Positions 1 through 6,159 of a DNA stretch of 8,005 bases are shown here, piece by piece. The position numbers and the translations under genes were made by a program. Position 1 is the stretch's first letter. Each line of letters starts with the position of its first letter. Where the stretch lies: contig JAFCZU010000131.1 of assembly GCA_019314185.1 (NCBI GenBank), forward strand, positions 1 to 8,005, read 5' to 3'. The notes beneath the pieces were generated by a model. That model worked only from the letters and a program-made list of their open reading frames with translations. It was not told the DNA's origin and made no database searches. This stretch comes from Deltaproteobacteria bacterium. GTDB lineage: Bacteria; Desulfobacterota; Desulfobacteria; Desulfobacterales; ETH-SRB1.

Positions 1-96
1 GATGAAGATTCCAGGGACGATCTTTATGATGCCATGAAAAATAAATTATATTTGCCGCCTAAAAATTCTTCCGTATATTTTGATGAAATGTTTTAA
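1..96 (+). CDS. C-terminal end of an unrecognised protein (partial)
   Basis: Frame 1 is open from the first base to a TAA at 94-96 and encodes 31 residues ending in KNSSVYFDEMF. The tail is charged and contains YLPPKNSSVYFDEMF, which I cannot assign to a family. It shows no membrane segment or metal motif. It lies on the same strand as the rubredoxin and secA genes, about 160 bases upstream of the rubredoxin start. Open frame and protein-like composition support a real gene end, but 31 residues are too few for a functional call. Confidence 0.6.
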   Translation, partial: DEDSRDDLYDAMKNKLYLPPKNSSVYFDEMF

Positions 97-141
97 TAAA
101 GAAAACATAGCGCAGGGTAATATATTCCGTTGCCTGTAGTT

Positions 142-170
142 TTGTTTACAAGAAGAGCGATGGTTTTAAT
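142..170 (+). promoter_or_regulatory. Candidate sigma-70-type promoter ahead of rubredoxin
   Basis: TTGTTT (142-147) is followed after 17 bases by TTTAAT (165-170). The spacing is ideal and the -10 is a 5/6 match, but the -35 is weak. It would start transcription near 177, just before the AAGGAG at 181-186. This is pattern matching by eye in an AT-rich spacer, so chance is a real alternative. Confidence 0.25.
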
Positions 171-194
171 AATGGAAAAAAAGGAGATTATATC

Positions 195-221
195 ATGCAG
201 AAAGTAACTGAAGCTATGTGA
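195..221 (+). CDS. Possible 8-residue upstream mini-ORF (leader peptide)
   Basis: An AAGGAG at 181-186 sits 8 bases ahead of an ATG at 195. The frame reads MQKVTEAM and stops at TGA 219-221. The stop overlaps a GTG at 218 that is in frame with rubredoxin (GTGA overlap, the usual geometry of translational coupling). It could be a coupled leader that lengthens rubredoxin by 14 residues, the leftover start of a lost gene, or chance. The peptide has no run of a single amino acid that would suggest classical attenuation. Confidence 0.25.
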   Translation: MQKVTEAM

Positions 222-247
222 AAAGTTTTTACAGGGAAAGCAATAAA

Positions 248-256
248 AAGGAGGAG
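248..256 (+). promoter_or_regulatory. Ribosome binding site of rubredoxin
   Basis: AAGGAGGAG ends 3 bases before ATG 260, and its core AGGAGG (249-254) is 5 bases away. This near-perfect Shine-Dalgarno decides for ATG 260 over the in-frame GTG at 218. Confidence 0.8.
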
Positions 257-259
257 ACA

Positions 260-418
260 ATGGATAAATATGTGTGCACGGTGTGCGGCTATGTTTATGA
301 CCCGAAGCAGGGAGATCCTGACAATGGTGTTGAATCTGGGACAAAATGGGAAGATGTGCCTGATGACTGGGAATGTCCGGTGTGTGGAGCTTCCAAGGAT
401 GAGTTTGAAAAGGAATAA
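260..418 (+). CDS. Rubredoxin
   Basis: The gene encodes a 52-residue cytoplasmic iron-sulfur electron carrier with one Fe bound by four cysteines. Both ligand loops are visible: CTVCGY (Cys6, Cys9) and CPVCGA (Cys39, Cys42). The conserved aromatic and acidic core lies between them (Tyr11, Tyr13, Trp30, then the PDDW segment with Trp37). Length and motif spacing are those of a classical single-domain rubredoxin, and the last residues are the family's usual acidic tail. In anaerobes such proteins typically pass electrons to oxygen- or superoxide-detoxifying enzymes (rubredoxin:oxygen oxidoreductase, rubrerythrin, superoxide reductase); none is present here, so its partner is unknown. An in-frame GTG at 218 would add 14 residues outside the fold and is not favoured. 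The gap to secA is 132 bases and I see no terminator in it. Confidence 0.97.
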   Translation: MDKYVCTVCGYVYDPKQGDPDNGVESGTKWEDVPDDWECPVCGASKDEFEKE

Positions 419-550
419 GAAATCCTTGGAAATAGAAAAAAATACTGCGTTGGGGGGTAATGGACTTGAACGCCAGAGATCTAAGGATTCAAGTAGAGGA
501 AATAATTCGAGTTAACCAATTTACTATATTGGAAAGAGGTATAATTGTAT

Positions 551-3079
551 ATGATTTTCAATTTTTTAACTAAGATTTTTGGAAGTAAAAACGAGCGGGA
601 GTTGAAAAAGTTTCAACCCATGATTGAAAGGATTAATGCTCTGGAACCTTCTACGCAGGCGATGAGCGATGAACAGCTTAAAGGCCGGACTTTATTATTC
701 AAAGAACGTGTCGAAAAAGGCGAGTCTCTTGAAGATGTTTTGCCGGAAGCTTTTGCAACGGTCAGAGAAGCGTCGATGCGCACACTCAAAATGCGGCATT
801 TTGATTCGCAGCTTATTGGCGGTATGGTTCTTCATAACGGTAAGATTGCTGAGATGAAAACAGGCGAGGGGAAAACTTTAGCAGCTACCCTTCCTGTATA
901 TTTAAATGCCGTTTCAGGCAGAGGCGCGCATGTTATTACTGTGAACGACTACCTCGCAAGGCGTGATACGGAATGGATGGGACAAATTTATAATTTTCTT
1001 GGTCTTTCGGTTGGCAGCATTTTACATGGAATGGATGATGCGGCGCGTAAAAAAGCTTATGGCGCGGATATTACTTATGGAACAAATAATGAGTTCGGTT
1101 TTGACTATTTACGGGATAACATGAAATTTGACAACGTCTCAATTGTTCAGCGGGAACTCAATTTTGCGATAGTGGATGAGGTGGACAGTATATTGATTGA
1201 TGAGGCAAGAACACCGCTTATCATATCAGGCCCAGCTGAAAAATCGACCGATCTTTACTACCAGATCAATAAAATAATACCGAAACTTATTCATGACGAA
1301 GATTATAAAATTGATGAAAAGGCCAAAACAGCGGTTCTGACCGATAAAGGGACGGCAAAAGCTGAAAATGCCCTTAAAGTAGATAACCTGTATGATCCTA
1401 AATGCATTGAACTTCTTCATCATACTAATCAGGCTTTAAAAGCCCATACACTTTTCAAGAGAGATGTTGACTATATTGTCAAGGATGGAGAGGTTATTAT
1501 TGTAGATGAATTTACAGGTCGTTTGATGCCCGGACGTCGGTATAGTGAAGGACTGCATCAGGCGCTGGAAGCAAAGGAAAACGTAAAGATAGAAAACGAG
1601 AATCAGACACTCGCCACGGTTACCTTTCAAAATTACTTTCGGATATATAATAAGCTCGCGGGGATGACAGGTACGGCTGATACTGAAGCGTCTGAATTTA
1701 AAAAGATTTATAATCTTGATGTGGTTGTTGTGCCCACAAACCAGCCCATGATAAGGACCGATTTTCCGGATGCTATATACAAGACGAGGAAAGAAAAATT
1801 CGAAGCGGTGATGGATGAGATAACAGAGCTGAATAAAAAAGAGCAGCCGATTCTGGTGGGTACAATTTCCATCGATGTTTCGGAAGATTTCAGCAAAAAA
1901 TTGAAAAAGAAAGGCATTAAACATACTGTGCTCAATGCAAAAAACCATGAAAAGGAGGCCGAAATTATTTCCATGGCAGGTCAGAAAGGGTCGGTTACTA
2001 TTTCGACCAACATGGCCGGACGAGGTACAGATATAGTGCTTGGCGAAGGTGTAACTGAACTTGGAGGACTTCATATAATCGGCACGGAAAGGCATGAAAG
2101 CAGGCGTATTGACAATCAGCTCAGAGGCCGATCCGGAAGACAGGGAGATCCGGGCTCGTCCCGTTTTTATCTTTCACTCGAGGATGATCTTTTGCGGATA
2201 TTCGGTGGAGAGCGGATGACAGGGATTATGAATAAATTGGGTATGGAAGAGGGGGAGCCGATTGAACATAATCTGATTAGCAGGGCAATTGAAAATGCGC
2301 AGGCAAAGGTTGAGGGACACAACTTTGATATTCGGAAGCAGCTTATAGAATATGATGACGTTATGAACCAGCAGAGGGAGGTTATATACAGGCAGCGCCG
2401 TGAAGCTCTTGAAGGGAAAGACCTGAAAAGTTCCATTTTAGATATGATTTGCGAACAGGCTGAAGAGATTGCAGATATTTTTGCGGACGACAAGGTTTTG
2501 CCTGAAGAATGGGATATGGAAGGGATTAATGAATCTGTATTTAAACGCTTTAGCTTTCTTCTTGATAAGATTGATGATGATACATTAGATGGATTGACCG
2601 GGGAGGGGTTGGCACAGTTGATCTCAGACGCGGCCATAAGTGTATATGATGAAAGGGAGGCTCAGATAGGGGCGGAAGATTTCAGGAATCTGGAGAGGAT
2701 TGTCGTGTTGCAGACTGTGGACAATCTGTGGAAAGATCACCTCCTTAGCATGGATCATCTGAAAGAGGGCATCGGTTTAAGAGGCTATGCTCAACAGGAC
2801 CCTCTAATTGTTTATAAAAAAGAAGGCTTTGAGATGTTTCAGGACATGATCTTCAGGATCAAGAAAGAGAGTGTTGGGATTTTGTTCAGAATTCAGATAA
2901 CAGAGCCTGAAAGGATAGATGATTTAAGGCGGTCTGAGGAACAGAACCTTGTATTTTCGAGCGGGGATGATGCTGATGTAAAGAAGAAACCGGTCAGGCG
3001 TACTGAAAAAAAGATCGGTAGAAACAGTCCGTGTCCCTGTGGAAGCGGAAAGAAATATAAAAAGTGCTGCGGAAGGTAA
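551..3079 (+). CDS. secA: Preprotein translocase subunit SecA
   Basis: SecA is the ATPase that drives unfolded preproteins through the SecYEG channel of the inner membrane. With ATG 551 the protein has 842 residues and its numbering matches E. coli SecA: Walker A TGEGKT ends with Lys108 and Thr109, and Walker [12 protein letters not shown] begins at Asp209. The second nucleotide-binding domain carries [10 protein letters not shown] (about 486-495) and the arginine-finger segment [10 protein letters not shown] (about 526-535). The helical scaffold and two-helix-finger region follows ([18 protein letters not shown]). The C-terminus ends in a zinc-binding tail, [13 protein letters not shown] (Cys828, 830, 839, 840), which binds SecB or ribosomes in relatives. 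The protein is shorter than the roughly 900-residue E. coli one, mainly in the variable linker before the zinc tail. A TTG at 545 would add two residues, but ATG 551 gives the family N-terminus ([11 protein letters not shown]). GGAAAGAGG upstream (531-539) is an acceptable ribosome site. No frameshift was seen. Confidence 0.98.
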   Translation: MIFNFLTKIFGSKNERELKKFQPMIERINALEPSTQAMSDEQLKGRTLLFKERVEKGESLEDVLPEAFATVREASMRTLKMRHFDSQLIGGMVLHNGKIAEMKTGEGKTLAATLPVYLNAVSGRGAHVITVNDYLARRDTEWMGQIYNFLGLSVGSILHGMDDAARKKAYGADITYGTNNEFGFDYLRDNMKFDNVSIVQRELNFAIVDEVDSILIDEARTPLIISGPAEKSTDLYYQINKIIPKLIHDEDYKIDEKAKTAVLTDKGTAKAENALKVDNLYDPKCIELLHHTNQALKAHTLFKRDVDYIVKDGEVIIVDEFTGRLMPGRRYSEGLHQALEAKENVKIENENQTLATVTFQNYFRIYNKLAGMTGTADTEASEFKKIYNLDVVVVPTNQPMIRTDFPDAIYKTRKEKFEAVMDEITELNKKEQPILVGTISIDVSEDFSKKLKKKGIKHTVLNAKNHEKEAEIISMAGQKGSVTISTNMAGRGTDIVLGEGVTELGGLHIIGTERHESRRIDNQLRGRSGRQGDPGSSRFYLSLEDDLLRIFGGERMTGIMNKLGMEEGEPIEHNLISRAIENAQAKVEGHNFDIRKQLIEYDDVMNQQREVIYRQRREALEGKDLKSSILDMICEQAEEIADIFADDKVLPEEWDMEGINESVFKRFSFLLDKIDDDTLDGLTGEGLAQLISDAAISVYDEREAQIGAEDFRNLERIVVLQTVDNLWKDHLLSMDHLKEGIGLRGYAQQDPLIVYKKEGFEMFQDMIFRIKKESVGILFRIQITEPERIDDLRRSEEQNLVFSSGDDADVKKKPVRRTEKKIGRNSPCPCGSGKKYKKCCGR

Positions 3080-3084
3080 AGATA

Positions 3085-3121
<37 letters not shown>

Positions 3122-3174
3122 GCTGGCCCTCGTGCCTGCCCAATTCAGGGATCGGAAGTTAGAAAGAGGATAGA

Positions 3175-3193
3175 GGCGGGTTTAAAACCCGCC
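3175..3193. repeat. 19-bp palindrome just upstream of clpS
   Basis: GGCGGGTTTAAAACCCGCC has perfect 9-base arms around a single central A. It ends 11 bases before the clpS ATG, so in the mRNA a strong GC-capped hairpin would occupy the region where a Shine-Dalgarno sequence should be. It has no T-run after it, so it is not a standard terminator. It may be a dispersed REP-like repeat or a translational control element. Confidence 0.8.
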
Positions 3194-3204
3194 AGTACAA
3201 AGCT

Positions 3205-3522
3205 ATGGGTAAATGCAGTTCTGAAACAGATGATAGTGTATTTTCAGAGACCCTGGATGAGATCAAAGAGCCATCCATGTACAGGGTGTTGATTCATAAT
3301 GATGATTATACCTCTATGGAGTTTGTTGTTGAAATCCTTGTATCGGTATTTAATAAATCGCTTGAAGAAGCTATAAGAATTATGCTGAAAGTTCACAGGG
3401 AAGGGATCGGATTTTGCGGTGTTTATATATATGATGTTGCTGAAACAAAGGTTCGAACAGTTGAGACACGGGCAAGGGGAAATGGTTTTCCGCTTAAATG
3501 TTCCATGGAAAGAGACCTTTAA
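3205..3522 (+). CDS. clpS: ATP-dependent Clp protease adaptor ClpS
   Basis: ClpS is a small adaptor that captures proteins with N-terminal Leu, Phe, Tyr or Trp and hands them to ClpA. The 105-residue length matches the family. The N-degron pocket is intact: the HNDDYTSMEFV segment (Asn32, Asp33, Asp34, Met38) and His64 in KVHREG correspond to E. coli Asn34, Asp35, Asp36, Met40 and His66. The ClpA-contacting strand GFCGVYIYDVAETKV (about residues 69-83) is also typical. The first 20 or so residues are the flexible extension that relatives insert into ClpA. ATG 3205 is the only start in this frame, since a stop lies at 3160-3162. There is no recognisable Shine-Dalgarno; a palindrome lies there instead. 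The gene is followed by clpA 109 bases later, the classical clpS-clpA arrangement. Confidence 0.97.
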   Translation: MGKCSSETDDSVFSETLDEIKEPSMYRVLIHNDDYTSMEFVVEILVSVFNKSLEEAIRIMLKVHREGIGFCGVYIYDVAETKVRTVETRARGNGFPLKCSMERDL

Positions 3523-3545
3523 AATAAGGATTAAGGGCTGTAGTG

Positions 3546-3561
3546 CAAGGTTTCAGCCTTG
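3546..3561. repeat. Small hairpin in the clpS-clpA spacer
   Basis: CAAGG (3546-3550) and CCTTG (3557-3561) form a 5-bp stem with a 6-base loop. The surrounding GTAGTG and GTGTGTAAG are not T-rich, so a terminator is unlikely. Its look (GTAG-, hairpin with TTTCA loop) resembles the palindrome upstream of clpS, so it may be a diverged member of a dispersed hairpin repeat. Confidence 0.35.
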
Positions 3562-3574
3562 TGTGTAAGTCGGG

Positions 3575-3602
3575 TTGACTATGGTTATGCAAGTTGTACT
3601 TT
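3575..3602 (+). promoter_or_regulatory. Candidate promoter for clpA
   Basis: TTGACT (3575-3580, 5/6 to the -35 consensus) is followed 16 bases later by TACTTT (3597-3602, 3/6). Transcription would start near 3609 and leave a leader of about 22 bases with GGGAAGAG (3616-3623) as ribosome site. If real, clpA can be expressed independently of clpS. The evidence is by eye only. Confidence 0.3.
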
Positions 3603-3631
3603 TTGTAAAGGTTTTGGGAAGAGATTGAATT

Positions 3632-5866
3632 ATGATAAGTAAAGAACTAAGCGCGACGCTCGGTTTTGCGATCAGAGAAGCCAAGACAAGGCGTCATGAA
3701 TATGTATGTGTAGAGCATGTCCTTTTTGCTATTTTGTACGACAGCACCGGTGCTGAAATTATTGAGAGTTGCGGCGGCAGCATCGAAAATATAAACAGCA
3801 CGCTTGAGAAGTTTTTCAGTAAGCAGTTGAAGAGCATTCCCGAAGGGACAGAATATGTGCTCCAGCAGACAAACGGCTTTCAAAGAATAATTCAGAGAGC
3901 TGTTAATTATGTGCGTTCAGCAGAGAAGCAGGAGGTTGCTGTTGGAGACATACTTGCTTCCATTTTTCAGGAAAAGGATTCCCATGCCGCGTATTTCCTG
4001 ACAAAAGAAGGGATTACACGTCTTGATATTTTAAGCTATATTTCTCATGATACTTACAATGCTCCCTTTCAGGACAAACCAGACGGATTCGCTAAACCCG
4101 GCAAAAGAGAAAAGAAAAAGATAGATCCACTCGAGGCTTTTACGATAGATCTTGTAAAAAGCGCTTCCCTTGGGAAATTAGATCCGCTTATCGGTCGTGG
4201 ATTTGAACTTGAACGCACCATTCAGGTTCTCTGTAGAAGACGGAAGAATAATCCTGTATATGTAGGAGAGCCGGGCGTTGGGAAAACCGCAATGGTTGAA
4301 GGGCTGGCTATAAAGGTGCATGAAGGCTCTGTTCCTGACCTGATCAAAGATGTCGGTATTTTTTCACTCGATCTTGGGGGACTTCTATCCGGGACTAAAT
4401 TCCGCGGCGACTTTGAGCAGCGTTTAAAAGGGGTTCTTGCGGCGCTGAAGAAGAAAAAGAACGCCATTTTGTTTATTGACGAGATTCATACAATTGTCGG
4501 GGCTGGGGCCACAAGCAGCGGTTCCATGGATGCATCAAATATATTAAAACCGGTCCTTGCAACAGGTGAGCTGTGCTGCATAGGGTCTACAACTTATGAG
4601 GAGTTCAAGAATCATTTTGAAAAGGACCGCGCTTTATCGAGACGTTTTGAGAAGATTGAAATTGCAGAGCCGACTGTTTCAGAAACATTTAAAATATTAA
4701 AAGGTCTGAGATCCGTTTATGAGCAGCATCATGGCATTATTTATACTGATCAGGCTCTTAAGGCCGCTGCTGAACTGTCTGCCAAATATATTAATGACCG
4801 TTTTCTGCCGGACAAGGCAATAGATGTGATAGACGAGGCCGGGGCGTTTGTAAGGCTTTCCGGCCATTTTAGGCGAAAAAGGATCAATCCTTCTGATATT
4901 GAAAAAATCGTTGCCAAAATAGCGAGAGTGCCGGCCATAAGTGTGTCAACATCTGATAAGGCAAAATTAGAGAATCTTGAAGACAGGCTGAAACAGCTGG
5001 TTTTTGGGCAGGATGCAGCTATTAAATCCCTTGCCACTTCAATAAAACGTTCTCGCGCGGGCCTTGGTGTTCCCGACAATCCTATCGGGTCATTCATGTT
5101 TGCCGGCCCAACCGGCGTTGGAAAAACAGAGGTATCCAGACAGGTTGCAAATGTTCTTGGGATAAATTTTTTACGTTTTGATATGAGCGAATATATGGAA
5201 AAGCACTCTGTTGCCAGGCTTATAGGCGCTCCTCCCGGGTATGTGGGTTTTGAGCAGGGAGGACTTCTTACAGACGGCATAAGGAAACATCCATACAGCG
5301 TTTTACTTTTTGATGAAATTGAGAAAGCTCATCAGGACATGTATAATATTTTACTCCAGGTTCTGGACCATGCAACCCTGACAGACAATAGCGGGAAGAA
5401 GGCAGATTTTAGAAAAGTAATTATTATTATGACTTCAAATGTCGGTACGAGGGAGATGGGCGTTCAGACAATCGGCTTTGGCGAATCCGGGTTTGATGAT
5501 GAATCCAAAGGCATGAAAGCGGTCGAAAAATTTTTCAACCCGGAATTCAGGAATCGTCTTGACGGAATAATTCATTTTAATTCATTAACGCCTGATATTA
5601 TGGAAAAGGTTGTTGATAAGTTCATGGCGGAGATTAACGGGCAGCTTGTTGCTAAAAAGGTTTTTCTCACTATTTCTTCCAAGGCACGGACATGGCTGGC
5701 AAAAAAAGGATATGATCAGCAATATGGAGCAAGGCCTCTTTCCAGATTGTTGCAGACAGAAATAAAGGATATACTCTCTGAACAGATTCTTTTTGGTAGG
5801 CTTGAAAAGGGCGGCAGGGTTTCTATCGATGTAAAAGATGACAGGCTGAGCTTTGTATATGGATAG
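3632..5866 (+). CDS. clpA: ATP-dependent Clp protease ATP-binding subunit ClpA
   Basis: ClpA is a Hsp100 AAA+ unfoldase that threads substrates into the ClpP peptidase and receives N-degron proteins from ClpS. The protein has 744 residues (E. coli 758). The N-domain spans about residues 1-145 and begins MISKELSATLGFAIREA, the family start. The first AAA+ module has Walker A GEPGVGKT (212-219), Walker B FIDE (281-284) and the arginine pair 337-338. The second has Walker A GPTGVGKT (492-499), Walker B LLFDE (558-562) and the NPEFRNRLD segment with Arg640 and Arg642. The ClpP-docking tripeptide is IGF (614-616), where E. coli ClpA has IGL. There is no middle coiled coil between the modules, which excludes ClpB and ClpC and supports ClpA together with the clpS neighbour. 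ClpP is not encoded here. The gene ends one base before a heptamer repeat array. Confidence 0.98.
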   Translation: MISKELSATLGFAIREAKTRRHEYVCVEHVLFAILYDSTGAEIIESCGGSIENINSTLEKFFSKQLKSIPEGTEYVLQQTNGFQRIIQRAVNYVRSAEKQEVAVGDILASIFQEKDSHAAYFLTKEGITRLDILSYISHDTYNAPFQDKPDGFAKPGKREKKKIDPLEAFTIDLVKSASLGKLDPLIGRGFELERTIQVLCRRRKNNPVYVGEPGVGKTAMVEGLAIKVHEGSVPDLIKDVGIFSLDLGGLLSGTKFRGDFEQRLKGVLAALKKKKNAILFIDEIHTIVGAGATSSGSMDASNILKPVLATGELCCIGSTTYEEFKNHFEKDRALSRRFEKIEIAEPTVSETFKILKGLRSVYEQHHGIIYTDQALKAAAELSAKYINDRFLPDKAIDVIDEAGAFVRLSGHFRRKRINPSDIEKIVAKIARVPAISVSTSDKAKLENLEDRLKQLVFGQDAAIKSLATSIKRSRAGLGVPDNPIGSFMFAGPTGVGKTEVSRQVANVLGINFLRFDMSEYMEKHSVARLIGAPPGYVGFEQGGLLTDGIRKHPYSVLLFDEIEKAHQDMYNILLQVLDHATLTDNSGKKADFRKVIIIMTSNVGTREMGVQTIGFGESGFDDESKGMKAVEKFFNPEFRNRLDGIIHFNSLTPDIMEKVVDKFMAEINGQLVAKKVFLTISSKARTWLAKKGYDQQYGARPLSRLLQTEIKDILSEQILFGRLEKGGRVSIDVKDDRLSFVYG

Positions 5867-5867
5867 G

Positions 5868-5944
5868 GGTCGGAGGTTGGAGGTCGGCAGTCGGCAGTCG
5901 GAGGTCAGAGGTCGGAGGTCAGAGGTCAGAGGTCAGAGGTAGGG
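5868..5944 (+). repeat. Heptanucleotide tandem array after clpA
   Basis: Ten uninterrupted 7-base units of the form RGTCRGM (mostly GGTCGGA and GGTCAGA, with GGTTGGA, GGTCGGC and AGTCGGC variants) run from 5868 to 5937. A GGTAGGG unit (5938-5944) closes the array. It begins one base after the clpA stop. The register is perfect, so the 7-base period is not chance. The last part is the most homogeneous (three GGTCAGA in a row), which suggests recent slippage or expansion at that end. Confidence 0.95.
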
Positions 5945-5957
5945 GGAGTTTTGAAGA

Positions 5958-6112
5958 ATGCGAATTAATTCTGCAAAAGATCTCAAGGTATATAAGAGGG
6001 CATATTTGCTTGCGATGGATTGTGGGTGCTTGTCAGAGGTAGACCATCGTCGTATGACCAGTTGGGGTCTATGCTTAATAATCCAGCCTTATTTTTGATC
6101 AAAGATCGTTGA
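5958..6112 (+). pseudogene. Degenerate four-helix bundle protein (S23/23S rRNA intervening-sequence type)
   Basis: From ATG 5958 the frame reads MRINSAKDLKVYKRAY, the usual start of one subgroup of this family, whose members are about 115-125 residues. After about 20 residues it jumps directly to a late-family segment, DCGCLSEVDHRRMTS, so the central helices (which normally carry the RR.S..V.AN-type core) are missing. The original frame then stops at TGA 6096-6098. The true C-terminus continues in another frame from 6062 as LGSMLNNPALFLIKDR, ending at TGA 6110-6112. This indicates a large internal deletion plus a second small deletion or frameshift. Intact relatives are small helical bundles encoded inside 23S rRNA intervening sequences or as orphan multicopy genes, and Avd of diversity-generating retroelements shares the fold. 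No reverse transcriptase is present here. It lies between heptamer arrays. Family recognition is from memory of its conserved ends. Confidence 0.75.
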
Positions 6113-6117
6113 GTTTT

Positions 6118-6150
6118 TCTGACATCTGACGTCAGACGTCTGACATCTGG
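6118..6150 (-). repeat. Inverted heptamer array upstream of aat
   Basis: Four 7-base units (TCTGACA, TCTGACG, TCAGACG, TCTGACA) plus a partial TCTGG run from 6118 to 6150. On the minus strand they read as NGTCAGA, the same family as the array after clpA but in opposite orientation. The third unit is altered so that GTCAGACGTCTGAC (6131-6144) is a perfect 14-bp palindrome and TCTGACGTCAGA (6125-6136) a 12-bp one. It ends 9 bases before the aat start and overlaps the weak TGGA at 6148-6151 that would be its ribosome site. Confidence 0.85.
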
Positions 6151-6159
6151 ATTTTCATA

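Larger units (their letters stand above)
5868..6150. mobile_element. Candidate decayed mobile cassette: four-helix-bundle gene between inverted heptamer arrays
   Basis: The clpA-aat spacer is organised as a GGTCRGA array (5868-5944), a degenerate four-helix-bundle gene (5958-6112) and a TCTGACN array (6118-6150). Read on the minus strand, the right array is NGTCAGA, so the two flanks are inverted relative to each other like terminal repeats of a transposable unit. The same left-type array recurs alone after secA. I infer a small repeated unit that has inserted into intergenic space and lost most of its gene. No transposase is visible; any movement would depend on factors elsewhere. Confidence 0.4.

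Noticed and set aside
420..490. Inverted repeat AATCCTT (420-426) / AAGGATT (483-489) as a terminator after rubredoxin
   Set aside because: The arms are 56 bases apart and no T-run follows, so it would not act as an intrinsic terminator.
540..545. TATAAT immediately upstream of secA
   Set aside because: It lies 5 bases before the ATG, has no -35 element at the right distance, and would make the mRNA start at or after the start codon.
1436..2095. 219-codon antisense open frame inside secA
   Set aside because: It lies wholly opposite an intact secA with all family motifs. Its composition (many Cys, His, Phe) is that of an antisense shadow, and it has no ribosome site.
4750..5280. 176-codon antisense open frame inside clpA
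   Set aside because: It is opposite the second AAA+ module of clpA, low in complexity (Ser/Pro/Ala-rich) and resembles no family.
5868..5944. Heptamer array as a CRISPR array
   Set aside because: The units are 7 bases long, contiguous and without spacers, and no cas gene is present.
5868..6150. Diversity-generating retroelement, because the four-helix-bundle gene resembles Avd
   Set aside because: There is no reverse transcriptase in the window and no pair of template and variable repeats with adenine-specific differences was seen.
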